DNA of 64,000 nt from an uncultured Lachnospiraceae bacterium. GTDB taxonomy: Bacteria > Bacillota > Clostridia > Lachnospirales > Lachnospiraceae. Numbering within the stretch: the first letter of the stretch is position 1; each line of letters begins with the position of its first letter. Location: contig CAJTLB010000009.1 in assembly GCA_910577045.1 (NCBI GenBank), forward strand, positions 70,947 to 134,946. Direction: 5' to 3'. Positions 53,266 to 62,092 of this stretch are shown piece by piece. Under the pieces are notes generated by a model. The model saw only the letters and a program-made list of their open reading frames with translations. It ran no database searches and had not been told where the DNA came from. The position numbers and the translations under genes were made by a program.

Positions 53266-54552
53266 ATGATAAGTCCAGCGTACCAGTATTATATTTCTAC
53301 ATACGGGAGGCGTGAGAGCTGCCGTTATGATACACACAAACGCAATGAACTTCGTAATGTATATAATAGCATCGTTCGTCTGAACAAGAAATCTCCTTTG
53401 TATAAAATTAATCTGACAGAACATGTGCAATGTTTTGCCATTGATTTGAAGGAAAGCTCCCGTGCATTCCGCAATGTCCTTCTCGATACCGTTGGTGAAG
53501 AGAATGCTGCTTTTATGCAAAAGGCTGCTTATTCTTCTAACGAGGAGCTTCTTGAAGCAGATTATGTTGGAGATGACCCTGCATCAGAATCAGAAGGTCG
53601 TGCATACCAGATTGATATTACGCAACTTGCTGCCCCACAAATTAATACTGGTGATTTTGTTGCCTCCAACCGTTTAGACTTAAAACCAGACCAGTATTCT
53701 TTTGATTTAACAGTGGGAGATAGTTCTTATGAGTTTCAATTTAAAGTATCTGAAAACCATACTAACCTCCAGGTACAGGAAAAGCTTGCTAACTTGATTA
53801 ACCGTTCCAATATTGGCTTATCTGCACAAGTACTAAAAGATGGTAATGGGAGCAGCGCCTTAGAAATCCGTGCTGTCCAACCTGGTTTCTTTGAATATCG
53901 GGGGTATGCTTTTAAGTTTACAGATTCTTCTACTGATAAAGCCAGTGGGAGTGTTTCTCTATTTGGTTTAAATAATGTTAGCCAACCACCTGCTAATGCC
54001 CATTTAAAAATAAATGGCGAGGATGCTTCTTCTGCTTCAAATACATTGCTAATAGGTAAAAATTATTCTGTTACATTAAAGAACTTAACGGAGCCTGGCA
54101 ATCCTGTTGAAATAGGAATGAAACGCTCTGCTGCAACTGTTATTAAAAATATGAACCGCCTTGCTAATAGTTTTAACACTATCCATGAGCTTGCCAGCAA
54201 TACTTCTTCCGATCATATTGTAAGTAATAAACTTCTAAAAGATTTAGATTATATTACAAAACGTTTCCGCAGTACATTAGATTCCAGCGGCCTAATTGTG
54301 CAAGAAGATGGGACCTTGAAACCAGATGAATCTTTAATTGTACAGTCTATGGAAGATGGGACTATTGAAGCAAATTCTGAACAAATTACACATTTTAGGA
54401 ATGCTTTATTAAGGCAGATGGAACATATTTCTCTTGATCCAATGAATTATATTAATAAAACCATGATTTCATACCCAAATCCTATCCGGCCATTCAATAA
54501 CCCTTACCAAATTTCCGTTTACAGTGGAATGATATTTAATGGGACGATTTGA
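53266..54552 (+). CDS. FliD-like hook-associated-domain protein of unknown role
   Basis: 428 residues from the ATG at 53266 (AAAGGAG eight bases upstream). The N-terminal 110 residues are basic, then helical. Residues about 115-210 resemble the N-terminal domain of flagellar cap proteins: YQIDITQLA, a beta-rich YSFDLTVG stretch, VQEKLANLINRSN and ALEIRAVQPG. A helical C-terminal half follows (LKDLDYITKRFRSTL). No flagellar gene is nearby and there is no signal peptide. It may be a remnant or re-used flagellar module in a non-motile strain. A terminator follows. Confidence 0.6.
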   Translation: MISPAYQYYISTYGRRESCRYDTHKRNELRNVYNSIVRLNKKSPLYKINLTEHVQCFAIDLKESSRAFRNVLLDTVGEENAAFMQKAAYSSNEELLEADYVGDDPASESEGRAYQIDITQLAAPQINTGDFVASNRLDLKPDQYSFDLTVGDSSYEFQFKVSENHTNLQVQEKLANLINRSNIGLSAQVLKDGNGSSALEIRAVQPGFFEYRGYAFKFTDSSTDKASGSVSLFGLNNVSQPPANAHLKINGEDASSASNTLLIGKNYSVTLKNLTEPGNPVEIGMKRSAATVIKNMNRLANSFNTIHELASNTSSDHIVSNKLLKDLDYITKRFRSTLDSSGLIVQEDGTLKPDESLIVQSMEDGTIEANSEQITHFRNALLRQMEHISLDPMNYINKTMISYPNPIRPFNNPYQISVYSGMIFNGTI

Positions 54553-54598
54553 GGAAACAGCCGATTCAGCAATAAAGTGCGGTTAAAAGCAAAGACCA

Positions 54599-54621
54599 AG
54601 GGGCGAGGTAATCGCCCCTTT
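54599..54621 (+). terminator. Terminator after the FliD-like gene
   Basis: AGGGGCGA pairs with TCGCCCCT around a short loop, followed by TTACTAC. The T run is weak. Confidence 0.65.
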
Positions 54622-54645
54622 ACTACATATCCATCACCAATATTA

Positions 54646-55320
54646 TTACATTTGCATAAGCTTATTTCTTGTCTCTTTATCAAATTTTTCAAGCGCATAG
54701 CGATATGCAACTCGTGGCATTTCCTTGCAATTTTTTATCAAATATTCTTTTACGCAACTGGGGTTTATTTGTGATAAGGCTTTCAACATTCAACCATATC
54801 CTTTTAAAACTAAATCATGCGAATCCGACATTAAACGATCTGATATTGTAAACGGTTCCATTCCTTCATAATCATTTTTCATTATGGCAGGTATCAGGAT
54901 AACCGCAGAAGCCCTTCTTACCCAAAAATCATTATCATCTGTCCATGCGATTATCTTTACAAATAACGATTTCTTTTGCCTTAGCAGCTCTCCAAATGCA
55001 TGTGTGCAAAAATCATCACAATCTCCCCAGCCCCTTACATAATCTTTCAACCAGTGATAAAAAATATCATATGTTGATTCGTTATAATGATTTTTCATTC
55101 GATATGCAAAATCAAACGCAATTACTCCCAATGCCCACAAGTGCTCATTTAACAGTTCCTCGCACAGGATAAAAACATTTTCAATGCTTTTATCCTCAAT
55201 TTGACTGAATAATTTAGATGATAATTTTCGCACATCCCCGGTAATAATATGTTTTCCGCAGGGAGTGTTTTCTTCCAACTCTTTGATTTTCCTAATCGCT
55301 TCCTCGACAATTTTATTCAT
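54646..55320 (-). pseudogene. AlkD-like DNA-repair gene interrupted by one in-frame TGA
   Basis: Reading from 55320 gives 176 residues of a HEAT-repeat DNA alkylation-repair protein (segments HLWALGVIAFDFAYRM, GWGDCDDFC, WVRRASAVILI), ending VLKGYG at a TGA (54790-54792). The same frame then continues ML KALSQINPSCVKEYL and on to a TAA at 54646-54648, exactly the C-terminal helix pair expected of the family. The stop replaces a tryptophan (GYGWMLK in relatives I recall). There is no frameshift. Other Trp codons in the gene are TGG. It is probably a recent nonsense mutation; read-through is possible but unsupported. Confidence 0.82.
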
Positions 55321-55426
55321 TTGATGCTCCCTTCATAGTTCTTCTGTGTAGTTGCTTGTAAAAAAGTATCTTATCAGAATTCTAGTTTGTTATTTTAAAT
55401 AACTTTCAACAAACAAAAATCTAAGT

Positions 55427-55876
55427 TTATCTACTATATTCTGCTTCCAAAGGAGCTATAACCTCTGGGTTCTGTTTCACCCAAGCCATAGCACAGCTAC
55501 ATAAAACCATAAGCAATTTATCATCTATAAAACCTTTATCCCCATTTTCCTTTAAAATCTGCACCAAAACTTTTGCGGTTTTTAAATCTTCCACGTTAAA
55601 TCCATTGCCTAATTGAAGATATTTCAAAAAAGCGTCCAGCATTTTTTGAAAATCCTCATCCCAGTTAATACAGCCATTACTTAAAAACTCATGCTGTACC
55701 CTGCCTGCAATTCGTATAATTTCCCCTTGTGCTGTCTGCGCTTTCCCATATGGTGGGACAAGATATTCCCAAAGCATTTGAAATGCCTTATCCTCATCTT
55801 CCTCATCTGGGACATAGATAGGCGAACTGCCATTGTGGATAGATTTTTCTTTGGACTTTTCCTTATTTTCAGCCAT
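55427..55876 (-). CDS. Hypothetical protein
   Basis: 149 residues from the ATG at 55876 (GGAGG eight bases upstream). A charged N-terminus (AENKEKSKEKS) precedes an all-helical domain (about 30-149) with WEYLVPPYGKA, RVQHEFLSNG and CSCAMAWVKQNPEV. The size and isolated position resemble small immunity-like proteins, but no partner toxin is adjacent and I cannot assign a family. Its upstream region is part of an 80-bp duplication also found near the HIT gene. Confidence 0.55.
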   Translation of the reverse strand: MAENKEKSKEKSIHNGSSPIYVPDEEDEDKAFQMLWEYLVPPYGKAQTAQGEIIRIAGRVQHEFLSNGCINWDEDFQKMLDAFLKYLQLGNGFNVEDLKTAKVLVQILKENGDKGFIDDKLLMVLCSCAMAWVKQNPEVIAPLEAEYSR

Positions 55877-55907
55877 TATAATTTCCTCCAAACTTCGACT
55901 ATTCGTA

Positions 55908-55987
55908 TGATAATATCCTTCTACAGAATATTGTAAATCCTGATAAGGTAAAAAAGAAACAAAATCATATAAAATATTATAATATAT
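55908..55987 (-). repeat. 80-bp duplicated element, copy A
   Basis: It shares plus-strand CCTGATAAGG, GAAACAAAAT and ATATAAAATATTATAA with 57378-57460, plus scattered identities between. On the minus strand it supplies TATAAT, and TTGGTA lies 17 bases upstream in the HAD gene end, so it can act as the promoter of the 149-residue gene. Confidence 0.65.
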
Positions 55988-56494
55988 TTTTCTCAATATA
56001 CCAAGCTACACCATCATTATCATTACTCCCTGTTATAAAATCAGCCACTTCAAGAACCTCACCAATAGCATTAGAAACAGCAACGCCCATCCCACAATTC
56101 TTTATTGATTCTATATCATCATTATCATCTCCAAAATACACTGCTTCATTCTGTTGGATACCCAAGGCCTCTAACATAGTTTTAACACCATTCCATTTGG
56201 TTGATGCAGTACTCATTATTTGTATTAATTTACCCTCTGCCACTGTCATATAGGTATCTGTGGTTAAAGCCTTTTCCACTTCATGTTGTATATTTTCTTC
56301 ACTGCTAAGTAATAGTTTATATATAATGCTTTCTGTTGGCAAAGCAGGAAATCCACCAAAAACAATTGCATCCCATTCAGGAATTGGAATATTTGAAAAA
56401 ATACCTACTTCAGTTTCCATTGATAATACTATGTTAGGTATTATCTGTACGGAGCAGAGTCCTATCCAAATCTGTTATAACTGCTTTTATCACT
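55977..56494 (-). pseudogene. Cof-type HAD hydrolase, internally deleted and frameshifted
   Basis: From a GTG at 56494 with GGAAGG upstream, the reading KAVITDLDRTLLRTD is the start of a HAD phosphatase, including motif I (DLDRT); it then hits TAA. A second frame, from about 56420, gives 147 residues with the C-terminal HAD half: lysine of motif III (STKWNGVK) and motif IV GDDNDDIE. About 100 residues of core and cap expected between are missing. The protein cannot be active as written. Confidence 0.78.
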
Positions 56495-56768
56495 TTTTAA
56501 CCTTCCTTTCCTTTATTTGTGCTACAATATTGTTGCCATTCCCTAACAAGATATTTTCCGATTTTTTCTTGATTCATTATTTTTCTCTTTTCAAAAAGAA
56601 TCCTATCAAAAATACCTTATAAAAAACCATAACATAAAATGAGAAATACCTTATTTTACTACCTAGCAAAATGTGCTTAATTATTTGAAGCCTCCATTTA
56701 TCTCCTTAAATAGCCCTACAACAAATTAAAACTTGTGTCCAATACTTTCCTTCTTCCTTTCGAAATTT

Positions 56769-57239
56769 TTATTTGATTTGCGAATTTAACCATGATGCCA
56801 TAATTTGATATACCATCTTCCTATCTTCTTCCTTAATCTGTTCTTTCTTTTTTAAGGCATAATGGTGGCCAAATTCATTGTCATTGTAAATAGTTCCATT
56901 GATTACTAAAGAATTTCTATACCTTGGTCTAACATGAATATGAACATGTGGATTTGGTATTGAATCTTTAAAGAAGCTGTTCATTAGGCAACTCCAGTTA
57001 CACAAGTCAGCACCCAGTGTTATTTTTAAACATGTCTCTAACTGTTTGATAAGATATCTAAGTTCTTTCCACTCATTTTCTGTCAGTTCTGCCAGAGAGC
57101 CACAATGCCTTTTCAAGACTAAAATAGAACGTCCAATATATTCTTGCTTATCTTCCAAAAAAACAAACCAATAATCACTGTCAAATAGCAGATATTGTTT
57201 GTCTTCTTCATTTAGATTACACCAACTACATTCTTCCAT
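56769..57239 (-). CDS. HIT-domain protein
   Basis: 156 residues from the second of two adjacent ATGs (AGGAGG six bases upstream). The histidine-triad motif reads NPHVHIHVRPRY (around residue 105), giving HxHxH. A Cys pair near the N-terminus (CSWC) may bind zinc. HIT proteins hydrolyse or transfer nucleotides from dinucleotide or AMP-linked substrates. The tail beyond 115 is charged. It is monocistronic, behind the second copy of the 80-bp element. Confidence 0.8.
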   Translation of the reverse strand: MEECSWCNLNEEDKQYLLFDSDYWFVFLEDKQEYIGRSILVLKRHCGSLAELTENEWKELRYLIKQLETCLKITLGADLCNWSCLMNSFFKDSIPNPHVHIHVRPRYRNSLVINGTIYNDNEFGHHYALKKKEQIKEEDRKMVYQIMASWLNSQIK

Positions 57240-57377
57240 CATATTCCTCCTAATTCCAATTATGATTTGATGATTTTTAAGGGTGACATTAGCTGTTATA
57301 TTTTATTATTAAAATCCCATCTACCCCTTAAAAACACTAAGTTTATCGCAGGTGAGCTTTCCTTTAAAGTTTCCCTT

Positions 57378-57460
57378 GTGTTATATCTTCCCACAGGACA
57401 TTATGACCCCTGATAAGGGAAAAAATGAGGGAAACAAAATTATATAAAATATTATAACAC
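57378..57460 (-). repeat. 80-bp duplicated element, copy B
   Basis: Aligns with 55908-55987 apart from a 5-base insertion. On the minus strand it supplies a TATAAT about 215 bases before the HIT gene. The surrounding 57243-57800 stretch has no gene that I can support; a 68-codon open frame across this copy is probably chance. Confidence 0.6.
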
Positions 57461-57800
57461 AAAATATATGAGAATTGGCAAACTGGTTGAAATGTTTTCA
57501 AAAAATTAGAATTAAAATGCCCAATATTATATTTGAAGGATGGGGAAATTCTCTCTTTATAAAGTCTCATACAATTTAGTTAAAAATGTAATGAATACGT
57601 GTGCCTAGATTTGTAACAATAATGCTGGAATAATTGACTCACCTGATTGCAAAAGCAACGAATGAATGTTACAATATTTATAAGAATAAATGTACATTAT
57701 TTTTGAATTGCAGCATATGCCAATGATATAAGGCAGTAAAAATATAAAGCGAATTTGGAAGTCCAATGAAAGCCAAAAACAAACAAATAAAAGGAGTAAG

Positions 57801-58283
57801 ATGTTTATGGAAAAGCTTAAGGTCTACTTGGACACATCGGTTATCAGCCATTTGCTACAGGAAGATGTGCCTGAAAAGATGGCAGATACGAGAAAATTGT
57901 GAGAAAAGTTTAAAGCCAGACAATATGACGTATATCTGTCCACTGTCACATTAGAGGAAATATCAAATTGTAAAGAGCCAAAGAAAAGCCAAATGTATCA
58001 ATATTTGAAACAGATAAATTATACACCTATCCAGATTACAGATTCCATGTCAGCCGTTGCTCAACAGATTATTGATATGGGGATCTTGACAAAAAAGAGT
58101 TATGATGACTGTCAGCATATCGCTGCCGCAGTCATATATGGTTGCGACTGCATTATATCATGGAATTTTAAGCATATTGTTAATATTAAGACCATTAGAG
58201 GAGTAAGAGCCATCACTAATTTAAGGGGCTATAAACCAGTTGAAATTATCAATCCATCTGTATTATTGGAAAGTGAGGTATGA
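57801..58283 (+). pseudogene. PIN-domain protein interrupted by one in-frame TGA
   Basis: From ATG 57801 or 57807 (AGGAG upstream) the frame reads VYLDTSVISHLL, with the first catalytic Asp of a PIN ribonuclease, up to TGA at 57900-57902. The same frame continues EKFKARQYDVYLSTVTLEEIS and DDCQHIAAAVIYGCD, supplying the later acidic residues, and ends at 58283. The stop falls where RKLWEKF would be expected (Trp). The other Trp (CIISWNF) is TGG. Total length without the stop is 160 residues, normal for the family. It overlaps the region just before a small partner gene. Confidence 0.82.
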
Positions 58284-58285
58284 CT

Positions 58286-58486
58286 ATGGATAAGTTGATA
58301 ATCAGTCCAGATTTTACTATTGAAGACATCCACAAAATAAGGGAATATAACTATAATATCACAAAAGACATGACACCGCAGGAAAGACGTGATTATTATA
58401 ATAAACGCGGTATGGAGGTACACAAACAAATTCAGGAAATACAGTTACAGGAAAGTATAGGTATATTGAAATTTAACAAGCATTAA
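58286..58486 (+). CDS. Small PIN-associated protein
   Basis: 66 residues from the ATG at 58286 (GAGG seven bases upstream), three bases after the PIN gene stop. It is acidic and helical: ISPDFTIEDIHKIREYNY, then MTPQERRDYYNKRG. I recall it as a recurrent companion of this PIN group, so it may be the antitoxin or a regulator; the toxin-then-antitoxin order is unusual. A terminator follows. Confidence 0.65.
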   Translation: MDKLIISPDFTIEDIHKIREYNYNITKDMTPQERRDYYNKRGMEVHKQIQEIQLQESIGILKFNKH

Positions 58487-58549
58487 AGTCAAAAAATCCG
58501 TTTCACTCAAGAAAATGCAAAAGCATAAAAATTTACCCTATAATTTTAC

Positions 58550-58592
58550 CAGAGAGGGGAGAACAATTATCTCACCTCTCTGTTTTTGTTTT
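58550..58592 (+). terminator. Terminator after the PIN gene pair
   Basis: CAGAGAGG pairs with CCTCTCTG, with an inner GAGA/TCTC pair, followed by TTTTTGTTTTT on the plus strand. Confidence 0.88.
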
Positions 58593-58692
58593 TGATAGTT
58601 CGCTTCATATGTTGGTTTGAATTTTCCCTTTGATAATTCTGTAACCGTTTATATATGCTTTCTTCCCGCCTTTGTGCATAAATGAAAAGTTA

Positions 58693-59292
58693 TCATATTA
58701 CTTTTTTCATCCAACCATGTAAAAAAGCAAGCTGCTCGTTTGTATGAAACCAATGCTCTCCATTTTCCATCACTGTTAGATTTGCATTATGGCTGCTAAT
58801 AAACTTGTTTATTGTTTGGCGTGATATAAGATTATCGTTTCCTGCATATAAAATTTCAGTAGGAACATTCCATATTATGGGGTTATTTCTAACAAAGCAT
58901 AAATATTCCCATGATAGTGTTTCTCCAAAATCTGTAGAAATTTCTCTTTTCTCATGTAAATCCATTTCTGATACATTCGCCCAACTCATCATATCTAATA
59001 TAAGCCTTTCCATATCAAGTACAGGTGAAATAAATAATGCCTTTTCAATATTACAAGTCTGTAACGTGTGCATTGCAAAGTAAGCGCCAATACTATTTGC
59101 AACCACATAAATATGGTTATATCTTTTATATGCGTTGTCATAAGCAACTTGAATTTGATTTTGCACAATCCATGGAAAATAGTCATTGTAGTCTATGCCA
59201 ATCATATCAAAACCCGAACAATTTTTCTTATACTGTTCAGCTTCCAAATGGCTTCCACCTTTTCCATGAATATATAAAATTACTTTTTTCAA
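58693..59292 (-). CDS. Alpha/beta-hydrolase (esterase-like)
   Basis: 199 residues starting at TTG (59292), with AGAGGTGAT upstream; an ATG 60 bases out gives no site. The order is typical: YIHGKGGS oxyanion loop (about 6-13), nucleophile Ser in VVANSIGAY, acid in YAGNDNLI, and base His in NGEHWFH near the end. Ala replaces the first Gly of the usual GxSxG elbow. The substrate is unknown. It is monocistronic. Confidence 0.78.
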   Translation of the reverse strand: MKKVILYIHGKGGSHLEAEQYKKNCSGFDMIGIDYNDYFPWIVQNQIQVAYDNAYKRYNHIYVVANSIGAYFAMHTLQTCNIEKALFISPVLDMERLILDMMSWANVSEMDLHEKREISTDFGETLSWEYLCFVRNNPIIWNVPTEILYAGNDNLISRQTINKFISSHNANLTVMENGEHWFHTNEQLAFLHGWMKKVI

Positions 59293-59588
59293 AATATCAC
59301 CTCTACAAAAAACACCAATTTGTATGTCTAATAGAATACCACAACCATACACATATTTCTACAACTTTCCTTCTAAATAATATTTATCAAATGGTAGCGA
59401 TTATTTCTGGTTTCCCAAGGCATTTATTGATTGTCCGCTTTTATGCCTTGGAAAAAACAATAATGGAAATATTCACATTATTACAGTATGATATTGGTAA
59501 AAATTTTTTTGTTTTTTTATGTAATAAATAGCAGATTTTGTTGTGTATATAGATAAAAGGCCCTTACACAACCAGAAAGGAGGACACC

Positions 59589-60149
59589 ATGAAAGACCAT
59601 GAAATAATTGGCCTATATTGGGAACGAAAAGAAAACGCCATATCTGCAACAGCAGAAAAGTATGGAAAATATTGTTATTCCATTTCCTATAATATTCTGC
59701 ATAATAATGAAGATGCAGAAGAATGTGTTAATGATACCTATTTAAGAGCATGGAAATCTATGCCGCCACAACGCCCAAAACTTTTATCTGCCTACTTGGG
59801 TAAAATTACACGCAATCTCTCACTCAACCGCTTCAAACATTATACTGCAAAAAAGCGCGGGCATGGGCAGGCCCAACTTGTATTATCAGAATTAGAAGAT
59901 TGTATTCCAACTAAAACTAGCCTTGAACAAATTGTTGAAGAAAAAATTTTGGTAAGCTCAATTAACCATTTTTTGTATGCGCTGCCTGAACAGAAACGAA
60001 ATATCTTTATTTGCCGTTATTGGTATCTTTTTTCAATCCGGGACATTGCAGAAAAATACAAAATGAGTGAAAACAAAATTACAACTCTACTTTTTCGTAT
60101 GCGAAAGAAATTAAAACTACATCTTGAAAAGGAGGGGATCTCATTATGA
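59589..60149 (+). CDS. ECF-type RNA polymerase sigma factor
   Basis: 186 residues. Region 2 (about 20-90: HNNEDAEECVNDTYLRAW) and region 4 (about 125-180: LPEQKRNIFICRYWYLFSIRDIA, then the recognition helix MSENKITTLLFRMRKKL) are intact. The ATG follows AAAGGAGG. Its stop overlaps the start of the next gene (ATGA), the layout of ECF sigma factors with a membrane-bound regulator. No auto-regulated promoter is obvious. Confidence 0.9.
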   Translation: MKDHEIIGLYWERKENAISATAEKYGKYCYSISYNILHNNEDAEECVNDTYLRAWKSMPPQRPKLLSAYLGKITRNLSLNRFKHYTAKKRGHGQAQLVLSELEDCIPTKTSLEQIVEEKILVSSINHFLYALPEQKRNIFICRYWYLFSIRDIAEKYKMSENKITTLLFRMRKKLKLHLEKEGISL

Positions 60150-61723
60150 AAACTGAAAAACTTCTTACTGCAATTGGGCAAATTGATGATAACCTTATAT
60201 TCAGCGCATCCAATGATAAAAAAGTGCCAAAAAGGAATATCTGGAAGATATTGGCAGCCTGTGCAGCTTGCTTGTGTCTTGTAATAGGTGCAATACGTAT
60301 TTTTTCACCACTTGGCACTATGGCAGTAACTGCCCATGCCTATGGCACAGAGGAAGAAATTACAGCGGCTGGCGCAATTATGAGTATGGGAACAATTAGT
60401 GACACTGGAGAAATGACAGGGCACCCTCTTATGTTCTTCCTTTCTGGCAAAGATATAGCAACTGTACGTTTTTCCTGCAAAAACCAACTAATAAATTTTA
60501 TGGATTGGACAGAGAAACGGGACGAATACGGCAATGGGCAAAATTTCACTGTTCCTTATGGCGAGGATGAAAGCGAATACTATTTCCTGTTAATTGATTG
60601 GATTCCTACTTCCACAATCCGGGAATTGACATATAATACCAGCTGCACCATCTCAACATTGCCTACCGAATTACGCGAAGATATTATTGTAATGGAAATC
60701 ACTTTTGCCAATGGGAAAACTGCAACAAAAGCAATTTATATTTCCTTACAAGAAGATGGTACATTTTTTGCTACATTTAATGACTATACTATCAGCAAAG
60801 CAGACAGTTTTATAAACCGCCCTGACAGCAAAGCAATTCCCAGGGATATTCTATATGGAAAAACAGAACTTATGGCAACTTTTTATAATAAAGAACAAAA
60901 TGAAATATTAGCAGAAGCACTTTGGTATAACATGGAAAATATTGACAATATTTTAGTAAAATGGACTGGCCTAACTCCAAATGCTGTACATCTGTATTAC
61001 ACCCCAGCAGGAACAGAAACGGCTGAACAAAAACAACTGCTCATAACAAAAATACCATTGGACGGCGACAGTGAACTTACATTGTCTGTGGCTAATCTGG
61101 ACAAAACAAATATGTATGGCCATCTACAGATTGAACTTGATTTTGGCGAAAGAAAAACTACCGCTGACTACAATGTATGGTATAATACTGATAATCAAGG
61201 CTTTTCTAATGAACCAGAGACAGAGGATGCTATCGATGCTATTTTTTCCACAGCCCGTAATTACTACGAAAATATGGCATTTACTGTAGAAGAAATTGCA
61301 CTTCTTGAATATTCTTGGACACAAGCTACTATAGAAGTAAAAGTAAGCAAAAATGGCATTATTCAGGGAACAGCCCGCACAATGATTTTACAACTATATA
61401 ATAATACTTGGAAAGTAATAAATGAAGGCCACGCAATAGAAGTTACAGAAATGGTATTTGTAATGAATAAATTGTATTGTACCACAGGGAATAATGTAAC
61501 AAATAAAGTCAACAAAACTATAAAACAATCAGAATTTGATTCACCTTATATTGGGACTATAAAGGCCGTGGTAGATTTTGACGAACAGCCAACAGAGGAA
61601 TTACATGCAAATTTTGGCAGCGAAGGCGCAGAAGTAGTATTCTATGGAGATAATATTGCCGTCAACATATCTGGCATATGGATAGAGTTTGAACAATATG
61701 GAAACTCAAATTCTAATCATTAA
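60146..61723 (+). CDS. Putative membrane-anchored anti-sigma factor
   Basis: 525 residues. A 30-residue cytoplasmic N-terminus precedes one membrane helix (about 31-52, rich in Ala, Cys and Leu), leaving about 470 residues outside. The external part is beta-rich (DUF4179-like in style) with no enzyme motif that I recognise. GGAGG precedes the ATG. The overlap with the sigma gene suggests that it binds and restrains the sigma factor and senses an external signal. The short inner segment does not match the zinc anti-sigma HxxxCxxC type. Confidence 0.65.
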   Translation: MKTEKLLTAIGQIDDNLIFSASNDKKVPKRNIWKILAACAACLCLVIGAIRIFSPLGTMAVTAHAYGTEEEITAAGAIMSMGTISDTGEMTGHPLMFFLSGKDIATVRFSCKNQLINFMDWTEKRDEYGNGQNFTVPYGEDESEYYFLLIDWIPTSTIRELTYNTSCTISTLPTELREDIIVMEITFANGKTATKAIYISLQEDGTFFATFNDYTISKADSFINRPDSKAIPRDILYGKTELMATFYNKEQNEILAEALWYNMENIDNILVKWTGLTPNAVHLYYTPAGTETAEQKQLLITKIPLDGDSELTLSVANLDKTNMYGHLQIELDFGERKTTADYNVWYNTDNQGFSNEPETEDAIDAIFSTARNYYENMAFTVEEIALLEYSWTQATIEVKVSKNGIIQGTARTMILQLYNNTWKVINEGHAIEVTEMVFVMNKLYCTTGNNVTNKVNKTIKQSEFDSPYIGTIKAVVDFDEQPTEELHANFGSEGAEVVFYGDNIAVNISGIWIEFEQYGNSNSNH

Positions 61724-61848
61724 AGAAATATCTTAATAATATTATGGACAGCACTTGCCAACAGCAGCGTGTATGCACCTTTTATCTTAATTGTTGATGG
61801 GTGCTGCCTACACAATGGTTCTTCCATTTTCATATAACTACACTTCTA

Positions 61849-62070
61849 CTAACTGGAATTTTTCTTTCGTTTAATATCAAGGGTCCTTTTTAATGGTGTA
61901 TAAAATGTTACTTTGCCCCATGACACAATAACATTAATTTCCCTGCCATTAATATTAGAAAAAGCAAATGTCCCAACATCTGTCTTTTCTTCTTCCCAAT
62001 CATCAGAAGGATAAACATGAATCGTATGCCTACTCAGTTCATTAGTTTCAATAGTGACATCCTCCCCCAC
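61849..62070 (-). pseudogene. Hypothetical fragment, probable 3' part of a split gene
   Basis: A 73-codon frame whose only start is a GTG within the adjacent hairpin, so its first 8 residues come from the inserted sequence. The rest (TNELSRHTIHVYPSDDW, NGREINVIVSWGKVTFY) looks like a genuine beta-rich tail ending in a basic stretch. No family is recognised. The frame upstream of the hairpin (62093-62296) may be its lost 5' half. Confidence 0.4.
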
Positions 62071-62092
62071 TTTGGAAGTGGGGAACTTTTTA
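62056..62092. mobile_element. IS200/IS605-like terminal hairpin (remnant)
   Basis: CCCCACTT-TGG-AAGTGGGG with flanking GTGACATCCTCC and AACTTTTTAC resembles the subterminal hairpin of IS200/IS605 elements of Clostridia. No transposase is present, so at most a solitary end or excision scar is seen. It lies between two small open frames. Confidence 0.45.

Noticed and set aside
54790..54792. Selenocysteine insertion at the TGA
   Set aside because: The family has tryptophan here, not cysteine, and I see no SECIS-like hairpin just after the TGA.
55427..55876. Immunity protein of a contact-dependent toxin system
   Set aside because: Size fits, but no adjacent toxin, secretion gene or recognisable immunity family supports it.
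57364..57570. 68-codon open frame on the minus strand
   Set aside because: It has no ribosome site or recognisable family and overlies the duplicated AT-rich element, so it is probably chance.
54646..58283. Use of UGA as tryptophan across the genome
   Set aside because: Other Trp codons in the same two genes and in the essential genes are TGG, and many genes here end properly at TGA.
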